Shown: positions 1-7,377, counted from the stretch's first letter. The stretch: DNA of 12,775 bases from an uncultured Coriobacteriaceae bacterium (GCA_900551595.1 URWR01000033.1:1-12775); one strand, 5' to 3'. Notes: generated by a model from the letters alone, not told the origin. Translations and numbers: made by a program.

Positions 1-423
1 ATTCAAACCGCTGCTTGCGTAGCAGGTGCAGAAGGTGGATGTCAGGCAGAAGTTGGAAGCGCAGCAGCCATGGCAGCCGCCGCTCTTACTCAGTTGCTCG
101 GCGGTACACCCCAGCAAGCACTTGACGCAAGTTCCCTGGCCATTTCAAATTTACTCGGCCTTGTCTGTGATCCTATTGGCGGACTTGTAGAAGTTCCTTG
201 TCAGACTCGAAATGCAATAGGTGTTGCAGCTGCTTTCTCTTCTGCTCAGCTTGCGCTCTCAGGAATAAGCGCTCTCGTGCCCTTTGATGAAGCGGTACAT
301 ACCATGTCCGAAGTAGGTCACGCATTACCCTCTTCGTTGCGTGAAACAGCGCGTGGAGGCCTTGCGGCCACACCAACGGCACGCTCACTCTGTGCAGGAT
401 GCAGCGCTTGCAATCACAACTAA
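1..423 (+). CDS. sdaA: L-serine dehydratase, iron-sulfur dependent, C-terminal part (5' end outside window)
   Basis: The reading frame is open from base 1 to the TAA at 421-423, so this is the last 140 residues of a longer gene. The enzyme converts L-serine to pyruvate and ammonia in the cytoplasm, using a [4Fe-4S] cluster. The fragment holds the family's cluster region: Cys14 (in EGGCQAEVGSA), Cys56 (in GLVCDPIGG) and Cys67 (in EVPCQTRNAIG). Their spacings of 42 and 11 residues match the three cluster cysteines known from bacterial L-serine dehydratases. The C-terminus is rich in cysteine (SLCAGCSACNHN), which fits the family's C-terminal cysteine tail that reaches the active site. The fragment does not show whether this is a one-chain enzyme or the alpha subunit of a two-chain form (sdaAA). 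The stop lies only 8 bp from the stop of the convergent flippase-like gene. Family assignment is secure; the exact symbol is less so. Confidence 0.93.
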   Translation: MQTAACVAGAEGGCQAEVGSAAAMAAAALTQLLGGTPQQALDASSLAISNLLGLVCDPIGGLVEVPCQTRNAIGVAAAFSSAQLALSGISALVPFDEAVHTMSEVGHALPSSLRETARGGLAATPTARSLCAGCSACNHN

Positions 424-431
424 TTGTTGAC

Positions 432-1679
432 TTACTTTTTGGACTTCTGTTTCTGAGTAAGCTTCTTTGCGGCTGCACCGCTCATGCCAACAGATACCGT
501 TGAGTGTTTACTGCCTCTGCGGCGGCGAGTGCGCATAGAGACAGCTCCACCAGTGCGGATATAGTTCACCAACCTATCGCACCTATGGCGAATACTCTCT
601 CCCCCGTTGGAGCGCAAACCCAAAAGAGGAGCCGCGATAATGGTAGGTGCAAAGAAGGTAATGATGCGCCATACAAGATAACCGGCCGTAGCGGCAGAAC
701 CAAAGAGTGGTCCATAAAACAGTGCAAATCCTGATTCTACGCCGCCTGTGCCTCCCGGAAGTGGAACGATGGTAGATACCATTTGCACCATTGATCCGGC
801 GGCTAAGCAGGAGAAAAAGTCTGCATCATGCCCAAAAGCATGTAACACAAACCAAGGAATCATATATAAACTCGCCAGCTGCAACATGGTTACAAGAAGC
901 GTTACGGCCATGCCAGGTATATGACGAGCAGCTGCTTTAAAGGCAGCAGAAAACTCATCAACCTGAACATTGACCATCTCATCCCAATGCTCACGATTGC
1001 GCAGTAGCTTATGGCGAGCAAGAAAACGAATGCCCCAATTGCCAATGCGTTTTACAATACCCGGGCAGAGACACACCGCAAAGAGCAGCGCGAGTTCAAG
1101 AGCGTGCGCAGCAAAGACAATAAGGTTAAGAACAACAATGTTGCCATAAGTCTCAAAGAAGAACTCCAGCTTAGCGATAAGAGCAAGAGCAGCAAAAAGA
1201 ACCACGCCAAACTGAAACATGATGAATCGGGTAAATTGCGTTGCACTCGCTTCTCCTGGGTCGAGCCCCGTACGAGTAAGCCTGACAATTTGAGAGGGAA
1301 CAGAACCCGCCATCATGGGTGTAAGGTTGCCGAAAAAGACACCTGACGCTTCGACACTCATAAGGTCGCGGATACCTACCGGCGAGTTCGGATCCATCCA
1401 AACCGCTACCACATAAGCGCCCACACCAAAGATGAAATAGAACACGTAACAGATGCACGCGAGGAATACCCATGTCTTATCAACACTTGAAAGCGCGTCG
1501 ATAAAGGACGACATCTGTCCTGTTACCACGAGATATACGATGTAGACCAACACAACAAGCGCAAGAAACTTTGCGCCTGAGCGGGCTTTACGAGCGTTTT
1601 CATCCTCATTTGCAACGCGCGTACGAAGACCGCGCCTGCGCCTGTGAGTGTCTCGCTCAAAATCCCGGGAATCAGTCAT
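432..1679 (-). CDS. UPF0104/LPG_synthase_TM-type membrane protein (flippase-like)
   Basis: A 415-residue polytopic membrane protein with about seven to eight hydrophobic helices between residues 37 and 355, preceded by a basic N-terminus (RRRR at 13-16) and followed by a strongly basic tail ending KQKSKK. The family signature region is visible: GNLTPMMAGSVPSQ at 117-130, and VPLPGGTGGVESGFAL at 305-320, the hallmark proline/glycine loop of the lysylphosphatidylglycerol-synthetase membrane domain family (PF03706, YbhN/AglD-like). Family members are membrane proteins linked to lipid or lipid-linked sugar handling. There is no C-terminal aminoacyl-transfer domain, so this is not a full MprF. The substrate is unknown. 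The frame can be extended to a GTG at 1703, but the ATG at 1679 has GAGGAG (1685-1690) 5 nt upstream and is preferred. It is transcribed away from the tRNA pair; a weak -10-like TATTAT lies at 1751-1746 on the - strand without a convincing -35. Confidence 0.88.
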   Translation of the reverse strand: MTDSRDFERDTHRRRRGLRTRVANEDENARKARSGAKFLALVVLVYIVYLVVTGQMSSFIDALSSVDKTWVFLACICYVFYFIFGVGAYVVAVWMDPNSPVGIRDLMSVEASGVFFGNLTPMMAGSVPSQIVRLTRTGLDPGEASATQFTRFIMFQFGVVLFAALALIAKLEFFFETYGNIVVLNLIVFAAHALELALLFAVCLCPGIVKRIGNWGIRFLARHKLLRNREHWDEMVNVQVDEFSAAFKAAARHIPGMAVTLLVTMLQLASLYMIPWFVLHAFGHDADFFSCLAAGSMVQMVSTIVPLPGGTGGVESGFALFYGPLFGSAATAGYLVWRIITFFAPTIIAAPLLGLRSNGGESIRHRCDRLVNYIRTGGAVSMRTRRRRGSKHSTVSVGMSGAAAKKLTQKQKSKK

Positions 1680-1684
1680 AGGGA

Positions 1685-1690
1685 CTCCTC
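1685..1690 (-). promoter_or_regulatory. Ribosome binding site that sets the flippase-like gene start
   Basis: GAGGAG on the - strand, 5 nt before the ATG at 1679. It lies inside the possible eight-codon extension from GTG 1703, which has no comparable site of its own, so translation most likely begins at 1679. Confidence 0.7.
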
Positions 1691-1858
1691 GGTTCGGTGA
1701 CACCCTACCGCTTCCACGCTTGGCGGTCTTGGGCCTGACTACTACATAATACCGCTGAGAACTTTAGGTTAAACACTTAATGCTTGTATGGCCCTGATAA
1801 CTGCAACGGATTACGGGCAGAAGCAGCCTTGACGGAATCAGCTCGACAAAATGTTCAC

Positions 1859-1880
1859 AATTTCAAAAATGTTTGAAATT
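1859..1880. repeat. Perfect 22-bp palindrome upstream of the tRNA pair
   Basis: AATTTCAAA (1859-1867) and TTTGAAATT (1872-1880) are exact inverted repeats around the 4-nt spacer AATG. The element lies in the region between the divergently oriented flippase-like gene and tRNA-Gln, just upstream of the candidate tRNA promoter. Its symmetry and position would suit an operator, but its A+T-rich sequence could also arise by chance. There is no T-tract after it, so it is not an intrinsic terminator. Confidence 0.6.
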
Positions 1881-1885
1881 CACTC

Positions 1886-1914
1886 TTGCCATAATAGCCT
1901 CAGTACAGTAGAGT
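1886..1914 (+). promoter_or_regulatory. Candidate promoter for the tRNA-Gln/tRNA-Glu unit
   Basis: TTGCCA (1886-1891) as -35 and TAGAGT (1909-1914) as -10 are separated by 17 bp, and the -10 ends 47 bp before the first tRNA base. The matches are 5 of 6 and 4 of 6 to the housekeeping consensus. A CATAAT at 1890-1895 is a better -10 word but lacks a -35 at usable distance. This is a prediction from pattern only. Confidence 0.35.
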
Positions 1915-1961
1915 ATTTTCTTGCGCCGAGCCAAGGCAAAAGCGCAGCAGGACAAGTCCTT

Positions 1962-2035
1962 TGGGATGTCGTCTAACGGTAGGACAACGGATTCTGGTTC
2001 CGTCAGTGGGGGTTCGATTCCCTCCATCCCAGCCA
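1962..2035 (+). tRNA. tRNA-Gln (anticodon CTG)
   Basis: Complete cloverleaf of 74 nt including an encoded CCA (2033-2035). The acceptor stem TGGGATG (1962-1968) pairs fully with CATCCCA (2025-2031). The anticodon stem ACGGA/TCCGT encloses the loop TTCTGGT with anticodon CTG at 1994-1996, reading CAG. The T loop TTCGATT is canonical. The first pair is U1-A72, the weak pair typical of bacterial tRNA-Gln and recognised by glutamine-forming systems. Most actinobacteria charge tRNA-Gln indirectly, through mischarging with glutamate and GatCAB amidation; that route is inferred from relatives here. It lies 20 bp upstream of tRNA-Glu and is probably cotranscribed with it. Confidence 0.96.
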
Positions 2036-2055
2036 TGTCCTGCCAATAATTGAAT

Positions 2056-2132
2056 GGCCCGTTCGTCTAGCGGTTTAGGACGCCGCCCTCTCAAGGCGGA
2101 GATCACCAGTTCGAATCTGGTACGGGCTACCA
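2056..2132 (+). tRNA. tRNA-Glu (anticodon CTC)
   Basis: Complete cloverleaf of 77 nt with encoded CCA (2130-2132). The acceptor stem GGCCCGT (2056-2062) pairs with ACGGGCT (2122-2128), with a G-U wobble at the outermost pair. The anticodon stem CCGCC/GGCGG (2083-2087/2095-2099) encloses the loop CTCTCAA with anticodon CTC at 2090-2092, reading GAG. The T arm ACCAG/CTGGT with loop TTCGAAT is canonical. It follows tRNA-Gln by 20 bp and is followed within 10 bp by an intrinsic terminator, so the two tRNAs form one small transcription unit. Confidence 0.96.
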
Positions 2133-2140
2133 AATGTTTC

Positions 2141-2166
2141 AGGCCACCTTCTCAGGTGGCCTTTTT
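2141..2166 (+). terminator. Intrinsic terminator of the tRNA unit
   Basis: A perfect 8-bp stem, AGGCCACC (2141-2148) and GGTGGCCT (2155-2162), with the 6-nt loop TTCTCA, runs directly into a T-tract at 2162-2166. On the opposite strand there is no T-tract, so it acts only on + strand transcripts. Confidence 0.92.
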
Positions 2167-2216
2167 AATTTCTCATATTTCAAGTTGCCTGAAGATTCTT
2201 GTAACTCCAGGCAGAC

Positions 2217-2245
2217 AGTACGCTCGCACAGATCTCGAGCGTACT
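2217..2245. repeat. Perfect 10-bp stem hairpin of unknown role downstream of the SHOCT/zinc-ribbon gene
   Basis: AGTACGCTCG (2217-2226) and CGAGCGTACT (2236-2245) form an exact 10-bp stem with a 9-nt loop. It sits between the tRNA terminator and the stop codon of the - strand gene at 2280. Neither strand has a clear T-tract after the stem, so it is not a textbook terminator, although its position at the end of the - strand operon suggests 3'-end formation or transcript protection. A weaker 6-bp inverted repeat (TGCCTG 2186-2191, CAGGCA 2208-2213) lies beside it. Confidence 0.55.
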
Positions 2246-2279
2246 ACCCGTTGGGTTTGAGATAAATACTACGTGTCTC

Positions 2280-3236
2280 CTACTGCCCCATCATGCGCTT
2301 CTTCAAAGTTATTACTTCTTCTTCGCCTAAAACACCTCGCCGCTTAAGCTCATCTACAAGGGCAGTACTTGAAGCATCGCATATGCGCTGTGCAGATACT
2401 GGTATCGCAAAAGAATCTGACAACACATTTGTTTGCGAAGGGATAGTCTCTTGCGAAGCATCTGAGGCTATTGAATGTAGCGCTGTCTTTGAAGCCGTAG
2501 AGGAAGCTGTCGACAGGTTGGAAGAACTGGACCCAGATAGAGATGAGTTAAACATAGTATTTTGAGTCATCAGAGGAATTGATTTGGTATAGAGCCCATC
2601 CCTTGATGAGCCTAAAAATCCAATGACAGACAGGATGATCCCCAAAAACGTTTCAAATGTTGGGGAAATGATGTTCCACCCATTAAGCGAATCGCTTATG
2701 AATAATGAGGCAATAACCGGAATGAGAAACAGGATTCCATCAATCAAGAACGTGCTTTTAAGACTGTTTGCACGCTTTTTTGAAAAGACTTCATAACAGC
2801 TTAAAAATGAAACAACTGCCGCTAAAATCCACAATAAGATATAAACAGCAGCGAAAATACTGAGAGCTTCGATGCCAGAAGTTCCACTAGGTGCTATTTC
2901 CACGATCTTATCAATAGCTTTTATTAAATCGATAGCCGAAAGATTTGCTCCAGCAATATTAAACTGAGGTAGAAGTGGGAAAAGAGCAAGACACGCTGCG
3001 CTAACAGCAAGCCAAGTTGCTCGGCTATTCAACTGTGTAACAGGCTGTACACGTTGATCAATTTCGAGCTCTTTTTGGCTTTTGTCAGATGTTTGACCAT
3101 TAGCTGTAGACGTATTTCGAGTATCTGCGTCCTCCCTATGAGAAGATGCTTTCTCTATCTTAGGTAACGTCATCCCACATACAGAGCAATATGTTGCGCC
3201 CTTTACGTTCTCTTTTCCGCATCGTGGACAATACAT
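2280..3236 (-). CDS. Zinc-ribbon membrane protein with four membrane helices and a SHOCT-like C-terminal segment
   Basis: A 318-residue protein of unknown function. The N-terminus is a zinc-ribbon (CPRCG...CSVCG) with Cys3, Cys6, Cys17 and Cys20 as probable metal ligands. A polar stretch follows (24-72), then about four hydrophobic segments near 73-90, 123-146, 162-181 and 190-209. Residues 215-285 are Ser/Thr-rich and low in complexity. The last 27 residues (ALVDELKRRGVLGEEEV...) resemble a SHOCT domain, a short C-terminal amphipathic motif with a glycine turn and GEEE helix start that is often found at the ends of membrane proteins. The start ATG has GGAGG about 8 nt upstream. It is the last of three - strand zinc-ribbon genes, 42 bp after the previous stop. 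Unlike its neighbours it has no large exodomain. Gene reality is secure; the role is unknown. Confidence 0.88.
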   Translation of the reverse strand: MYCPRCGKENVKGATYCSVCGMTLPKIEKASSHREDADTRNTSTANGQTSDKSQKELEIDQRVQPVTQLNSRATWLAVSAACLALFPLLPQFNIAGANLSAIDLIKAIDKIVEIAPSGTSGIEALSIFAAVYILLWILAAVVSFLSCYEVFSKKRANSLKSTFLIDGILFLIPVIASLFISDSLNGWNIISPTFETFLGIILSVIGFLGSSRDGLYTKSIPLMTQNTMFNSSLSGSSSSNLSTASSTASKTALHSIASDASQETIPSQTNVLSDSFAIPVSAQRICDASSTALVDELKRRGVLGEEEVITLKKRMMGQ

Positions 3237-3262
3237 ATGTCTTCCTCCAAGCTCAGTCGTAT

Positions 3263-3290
3263 TTAGCTTTCTGGTTAGTTAGCTTTCTGG
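3263..3290. repeat. 12-bp direct repeat spanning a stop codon
   Basis: TTAGCTTTCTGG occurs at 3263-3274 and again at 3279-3290. The second copy, read on the - strand, encodes the last codons and TAA stop of the 452-residue protein; the first copy lies just after that stop. It looks like a small slippage or duplication event that left the coding sequence intact. Confidence 0.6.
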
Positions 3291-4637
3291 CTCTACTCGA
3301 TTCATCGTGAACACATCATTTCGCCAAGCAAGCATCCAAGGGGCTCCCTCACGCCAAAGAGCCGTCGTGGAAACTTTCATTTGAATCGTTCCGTCCTCGG
3401 AATTCTTGAGATACACCTCGTAGCCTTTACCTTCATATATCTGGTAAAACGAAGTGGTATTCGGATTAATGCTGATAAGAACATCGTTGGCTGTAATGAC
3501 CGTATCGCCTTCAGATGTTTCTGCATCATTGGCGAGGCTGTAGTGATCATGGAAAAGAAATGAAAGGTCTACCGTGGCGGTAAGAGCATTACTATCAACG
3601 CTCTTAACAACCATACGCACAGGATTTGCACGCCCTCCATAGCAGGCACCAGCATCCATAACAGAGTTGTGTTCCGTTGACTCAAACTCACCTTGCCAGG
3701 TGCCTATAAACCCATCGAGACTCATTTCGTATGCTGCATCATCAGCTACGCAAGACGTTACCGCCCAATCTGAACGATCCCAAACAAACGTGGCGGTCAA
3801 CGTGCCTGCATAAGAAAAGATTCCATCTTGGGCCGAAATAGCAAGCTCTACTTCACCACCGTCTGGGCCAGTAGTATTGCTCGTTACTGAAAACGTGACA
3901 TTTTGTTTGTACAGATCTTCCAGAAAAACTTGTTTCCCATGGCTGTCTTCATGGACTTTCTTGCCTGCCATCTCAAGTAAAGAAGGTCCATGTTCCACGA
4001 TAGCTTCATCTGCAATAGGACCCATTGGTTCTGTCGTGCGCTCAGTTTCTAGAATGTCATCCATCGTCCAATCTGTGTCTTCTTCAGAAGAATTGGGGCG
4101 TGTATAGACAAGACTCCATTTTGAGGTTGTCCTGAGTGTGCCATCCTCATACACAACAGTGGCATCAACTGAGCGCATATCAGCCCCATCGGTGTTTCGT
4201 TTACTATTTTCAATCTGATCGATCGTTACTGACGTAACATCTGGCTCCTCGCCAGAACTCCAATCAGAAGCCAAACCAATTTGTGAAGCCGTCCCTTCCA
4301 GATCAGAAGTAACTAATTGCTTAAAAGCGTCCTGCTCTTCTCTAACCGCCGGATTAAAAAGACTGCTTTGAGAAGCGATAACTATTCCTATAACAAGAGC
4401 CACAAGCCCTACGGCAAATCCTGCGATAAGAACGGCTTTACGCCCATGCTTTCCGGAGGCTTTATTACGAGGCATGTCGCGAGATGATTCACGCTGATTC
4501 TTATCATCCGTACTCGCGAGCTGATCGTCGGAATTCTCCAGCTCATCATCCAAGTCAGGGTGTAACTGGTTTGTGGCGCAGAAGGGGCAAAACTTTGATT
4601 GTTCTGGAATACGCTTTCCGCACTTAATGCAATACAT
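3279..4637 (-). CDS. Single-pass zinc-ribbon protein with a large exported domain (TcaA-like architecture)
   Basis: A 452-residue protein. It has a zinc ribbon (Cys3, Cys6, Cys17, Cys20), an acidic then basic cytoplasmic linker (27-66), one membrane helix at about 68-89, and an exodomain of about 360 residues. The positive charges before the helix (GKHGRK) place the C-terminal part outside. The exodomain seems to contain repeated beta-rich modules: residues about 130-198 and 225-297 share the order V-(D/E)-x-DG-x-T-x-W/F-x-DW. A lipocalin-like GTWQGEF motif begins at 312. The layout recalls staphylococcal TcaA (zinc ribbon, one helix, exported modules), but I claim no sequence-level homology. 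A strong AGGAGG (4647-4652) precedes the ATG. It is the middle gene of a three-gene - strand run. The zinc ribbon and topology are clear; ligand and function are unknown. Confidence 0.87.
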   Translation of the reverse strand: MYCIKCGKRIPEQSKFCPFCATNQLHPDLDDELENSDDQLASTDDKNQRESSRDMPRNKASGKHGRKAVLIAGFAVGLVALVIGIVIASQSSLFNPAVREEQDAFKQLVTSDLEGTASQIGLASDWSSGEEPDVTSVTIDQIENSKRNTDGADMRSVDATVVYEDGTLRTTSKWSLVYTRPNSSEEDTDWTMDDILETERTTEPMGPIADEAIVEHGPSLLEMAGKKVHEDSHGKQVFLEDLYKQNVTFSVTSNTTGPDGGEVELAISAQDGIFSYAGTLTATFVWDRSDWAVTSCVADDAAYEMSLDGFIGTWQGEFESTEHNSVMDAGACYGGRANPVRMVVKSVDSNALTATVDLSFLFHDHYSLANDAETSEGDTVITANDVLISINPNTTSFYQIYEGKGYEVYLKNSEDGTIQMKVSTTALWREGAPWMLAWRNDVFTMNRVEPES

Positions 4638-4693
4638 GGTTTAACGCCTCCTTACCTAAAATCCACTGGTATGATTCGTTGCTTTTGCCTGTG

Positions 4694-7258
4694 TTATAGA
4701 GCGGGAGCAGCCACATAATCGGTTGGGCCTGAACCATCTGGACGTACAGCGTAAACAGCTACTCCGTCGTAACTGTCTTCTCCACTTCGCACGCCAATTA
4801 CGTGGTCACCCGCATCGATAAGCACGGTGTAATAGGGGTACTCACTCCAAGGGAGCGAAAGCTCCTCACAAGCCCCATCGCTCAGAGAAATGCGACACCA
4901 CGAGGGCTTTTTTGCATCAACTGAATAATCTGAAAGTTCAAGATAGGCATCGTTTTGTGACAAACCAATAAGTTTAAGCGTTGCCGATTCACCGCGATTA
5001 TCGGTATAGAGTGTCGCAACATCACCGGTAGCAATGTCTACTGAAAGCAGCGTTCTCTCATCCGTGTTGCGATTACTTCCAACAAGATAGAGGCATTGAC
5101 CAACGACTCCCATTCCCCCAGCACCATAGAAACTATCTTGATCAGACTCATACAGTTGCGTTTCTTGACCATTCCGATCTACGGCTACTACTTGGAATCG
5201 GTCGTGAGAGTTCACGTCATATACCGCTACTAAACGCTCTGCATCATCCGAAAGTGCTATATCAGCGTCACCCGGTGTAGACAGCGAGAAAAGAGTACCC
5301 TTACGTGCTCCATCAAGTGCAAGTGCTTCAACAACATAGTCATAGTTATTATTGTTGCTATCAAAGGAGCTTAGCAGCACAAGAAGCTCTCCCTTATAGA
5401 GATAAAGGGCTTCAACCTGTGCTCCTGTACCTGTTTTATTTGAATAGGTAGCAAGAACTCTATCGTCTGTTCCATCAAGCGCCATGCTATGTATTTCATA
5501 GTCAGCAGGACCGTAAATATATTCTCCATATGCGACAGAAACAAAGTAGAGCCGTCCATCCCACACGTTCAGTCCGAAGAGACGCTTCTCTCCGCTTTCG
5601 CTGCTTGCAACCTGGAAGAGTGTTTCCATTTGTGAGGGACTATCCTGCTGAACACGACAAACTGACATTGTGTTAGGAATGTTTTCTGATTCTGTTCGTA
5701 CGAAATAATCATATGAACCGTCGGCAACGGCAAATCCATTGCCTATCGAAATATTTGCAGGAGCATTTCCCCAGTCAGACCACGTATCGGTTGTTGCTTG
5801 ATCGTCGGTAGAACCCTCGGAAAGATATGTAGGCTCTTCAGCGGTTGTTTCAAGATCCGGTGAGAGCGTAATAATCTCAGCTGCGCCAGATTCGCTCTCG
5901 CTAATACTAATGAGGCGATCACCGACATTGATGAGATGGGAAGCACCAAGAGGTTCATCGCTGTCAGCATTACCTACAGATATCTCGGTCTCTTTTACCT
6001 CATCGCCAGAAAGAGAAACAGCAATATACGATATGTCTTCTTGATCTTCCTCAGAGGTAACACGTCTGAGATAGGCTGTATCTGATGTGAGGGAGGCTAA
6101 AACAAAAAAGTCAGACCCCTCTTCATAGGGCTCAGAATATAAGGATTTCTTTTCTCCACTTTCAAGATCTACGGTAACAAGACTTGCTTTGCCTTCTGAG
6201 AACTCAACAAAGTATGCCTTGTTGTCATTCAGAGAGAGGTTGTTATAGCCGTATGGTATCTCAGCGTTAGAAGCGTAGATTGAAGTAGATTCATCTTCGT
6301 CACGCTTTTGAACTAAGAGCTCTATTCCATCTTCTTTTGGATAGAGCACTGCAAAACGGCTTGCATCACCTGAAAGTGCATAAGAAGAGGCCTGAGGGTC
6401 TATAGATGTATCCGGAGTTTCAAACGAAAAAACTACGCCTTGATCTTCACCATCAAGAGAATAGGCCCGTACCTCATCGAATGAATCAGATGCGTGCGTC
6501 TGGATATACAGCGTATCGCCAAAGAGATAGACAGTCTCAGGTAGAGCATCACTACCTTCTATCGCACTATTCCATGAGACAAGCGTCTTATCGTCTGTTC
6601 CATCGGAATTGATGCAGTGCAAAGAAGCATTCACTGATTGCGGAGCACTGCTCTTTGAATCAGAAACGTATTCACGGCGTTCCAAAAAGTAGATTCTGTC
6701 ATCATATTCATTGAGAGAGGTAATGCGTATTTGAGACGCATCATCATCGTTAGGAAGCTCGTAAATTACCTCTTGCTCACCAGTGCTCTGCGACACACGG
6801 CAAATCTTTGCTGAAGGAGTGTACTCCGAGGTTGTAGCATAACCATCTCCATCAACAGCGACGTAATCATAATCATCAGCAGATAATGCAATGCCATCTG
6901 CCAGAGCAATATTGGCTGGCATGTTACCCCAGCGTCCACGCGCTTTGTCCGCACCATTTTCTGCAGGAAAAACCAGCATCACCACAATGGCAATAAGTGC
7001 GGCCAACGCAACACAAACTGAAATAATAATAAAGACAAGGAGCTTCCGAGAAGATCTGCTGTCGATCGATACTCTTTCTTGCTGATCTATGTGATTGTTC
7101 AGTTCATCTGTGTTGTCTTGAGGAAGTTGGTTAGGGAGAACTAACGTATCCAGTTGACGTGTTTTGCCATCAAAACCTGTTGACTCACATTTCGTGCCAC
7201 AAAACGGGCAAAAAACCGAATTATCCTCAATCTCGCGCCCGCAATTTTGGCACAGCAT
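4694..7258 (-). CDS. Single-pass zinc-ribbon protein with two tandem beta-propeller-like exodomains
   Basis: An 854-residue protein. Cys3, Cys6, Cys17 and Cys20 form the same zinc ribbon as in the neighbours (CQNCG...CPFCG). One membrane helix lies at about 72-97 after an SRKLL positive anchor, followed by an exodomain of about 755 residues. The exodomain is two similar halves, about 110-470 and 496-850. Each is made of short strands with (S/A)LDG, TDD and DA(S/E)R motifs like those of TolB/DUF5050-type propellers. Propellers usually bind partners or ligands; no catalytic residues are evident. The frame can start at TTG 7270, but ATG 7258 has GGGGG (7264-7268) 5 nt upstream and gives the MxCxxCG start seen in the sister proteins. 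It is the first gene of the - strand run. The response regulator lies 119 bp upstream with no strong terminator between, so read-through from it is possible. Confidence 0.88.
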   Translation of the reverse strand: MLCQNCGREIEDNSVFCPFCGTKCESTGFDGKTRQLDTLVLPNQLPQDNTDELNNHIDQQERVSIDSRSSRKLLVFIIISVCVALAALIAIVVMLVFPAENGADKARGRWGNMPANIALADGIALSADDYDYVAVDGDGYATTSEYTPSAKICRVSQSTGEQEVIYELPNDDDASQIRITSLNEYDDRIYFLERREYVSDSKSSAPQSVNASLHCINSDGTDDKTLVSWNSAIEGSDALPETVYLFGDTLYIQTHASDSFDEVRAYSLDGEDQGVVFSFETPDTSIDPQASSYALSGDASRFAVLYPKEDGIELLVQKRDEDESTSIYASNAEIPYGYNNLSLNDNKAYFVEFSEGKASLVTVDLESGEKKSLYSEPYEEGSDFFVLASLTSDTAYLRRVTSEEDQEDISYIAVSLSGDEVKETEISVGNADSDEPLGASHLINVGDRLISISESESGAAEIITLSPDLETTAEEPTYLSEGSTDDQATTDTWSDWGNAPANISIGNGFAVADGSYDYFVRTESENIPNTMSVCRVQQDSPSQMETLFQVASSESGEKRLFGLNVWDGRLYFVSVAYGEYIYGPADYEIHSMALDGTDDRVLATYSNKTGTGAQVEALYLYKGELLVLLSSFDSNNNNYDYVVEALALDGARKGTLFSLSTPGDADIALSDDAERLVAVYDVNSHDRFQVVAVDRNGQETQLYESDQDSFYGAGGMGVVGQCLYLVGSNRNTDERTLLSVDIATGDVATLYTDNRGESATLKLIGLSQNDAYLELSDYSVDAKKPSWCRISLSDGACEELSLPWSEYPYYTVLIDAGDHVIGVRSGEDSYDGVAVYAVRPDGSGPTDYVAAPAL
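4709..6931 (-). repeat. Internal tandem duplication within the propeller protein gene
   Basis: The protein halves at residues 110-470 (6931-5849) and 496-850 (5773-4709) are repeats with a period near 386 residues. Matching blocks are WGNMPANIALADG with WGNAPANISIGNG, SDGTDDKTL with LDGTDDRVL, and SLDGEDQGVVFSF with ALDGARKGTLFSL, in the same order. The halves have diverged, so this is an old duplication rather than an assembly artefact. Confidence 0.85.
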
Positions 7259-7283
7259 AGTATCCCCCAACGCTTTATTCAGC

Positions 7284-7309
7284 TATTGCGTTTTGTGGGA
7301 TATTACGTT
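7284..7309. promoter_or_regulatory. Candidate operator: 9-bp direct repeat upstream of the propeller gene
   Basis: TATTGCGTT (7284-7292) and TATTACGTT (7301-7309) match at 8 of 9 positions, with starts 17 bp apart. On the - strand they lie 25-50 bp before the ATG at 7258. LytTR regulators bind direct repeats, usually spaced about two helical turns, so a link to the adjacent LytTR regulator is conceivable. The 17-bp spacing is shorter than the family norm and the motif is not the AgrA consensus. I found no clear -35/-10 pair here. Confidence 0.3.
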
Positions 7310-7377
7310 GAGGAAAGCTCTCAAGCAGACGCTCTGTCAGAATCAATCAGTCTGATGTAATAAAAACTAAGAAGGTT

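Noticed and set aside
424..431. Terminator between the serine dehydratase and flippase-like genes
   Set aside because: Only 8 bp separate the stops; no hairpin fits there, and any terminator would have to lie inside the opposing gene.
1011..1346. Lysine-rich open frame on the + strand
   Set aside because: It lies wholly within the flippase-like gene on the other strand; composition mirrors hydrophobic codons and no ribosome binding site is seen.
1962..2132. tRNA pair as an integration (att) site for a mobile element
   Set aside because: No integrase, no duplicated tRNA 3' end and no transposase are present in the window.
7259..7270. TTG 7270 as start of the propeller gene
   Set aside because: The GGGGG ribosome binding site lies between TTG and ATG 7258, and the ATG gives the same MxCxxCG start as the sister proteins.
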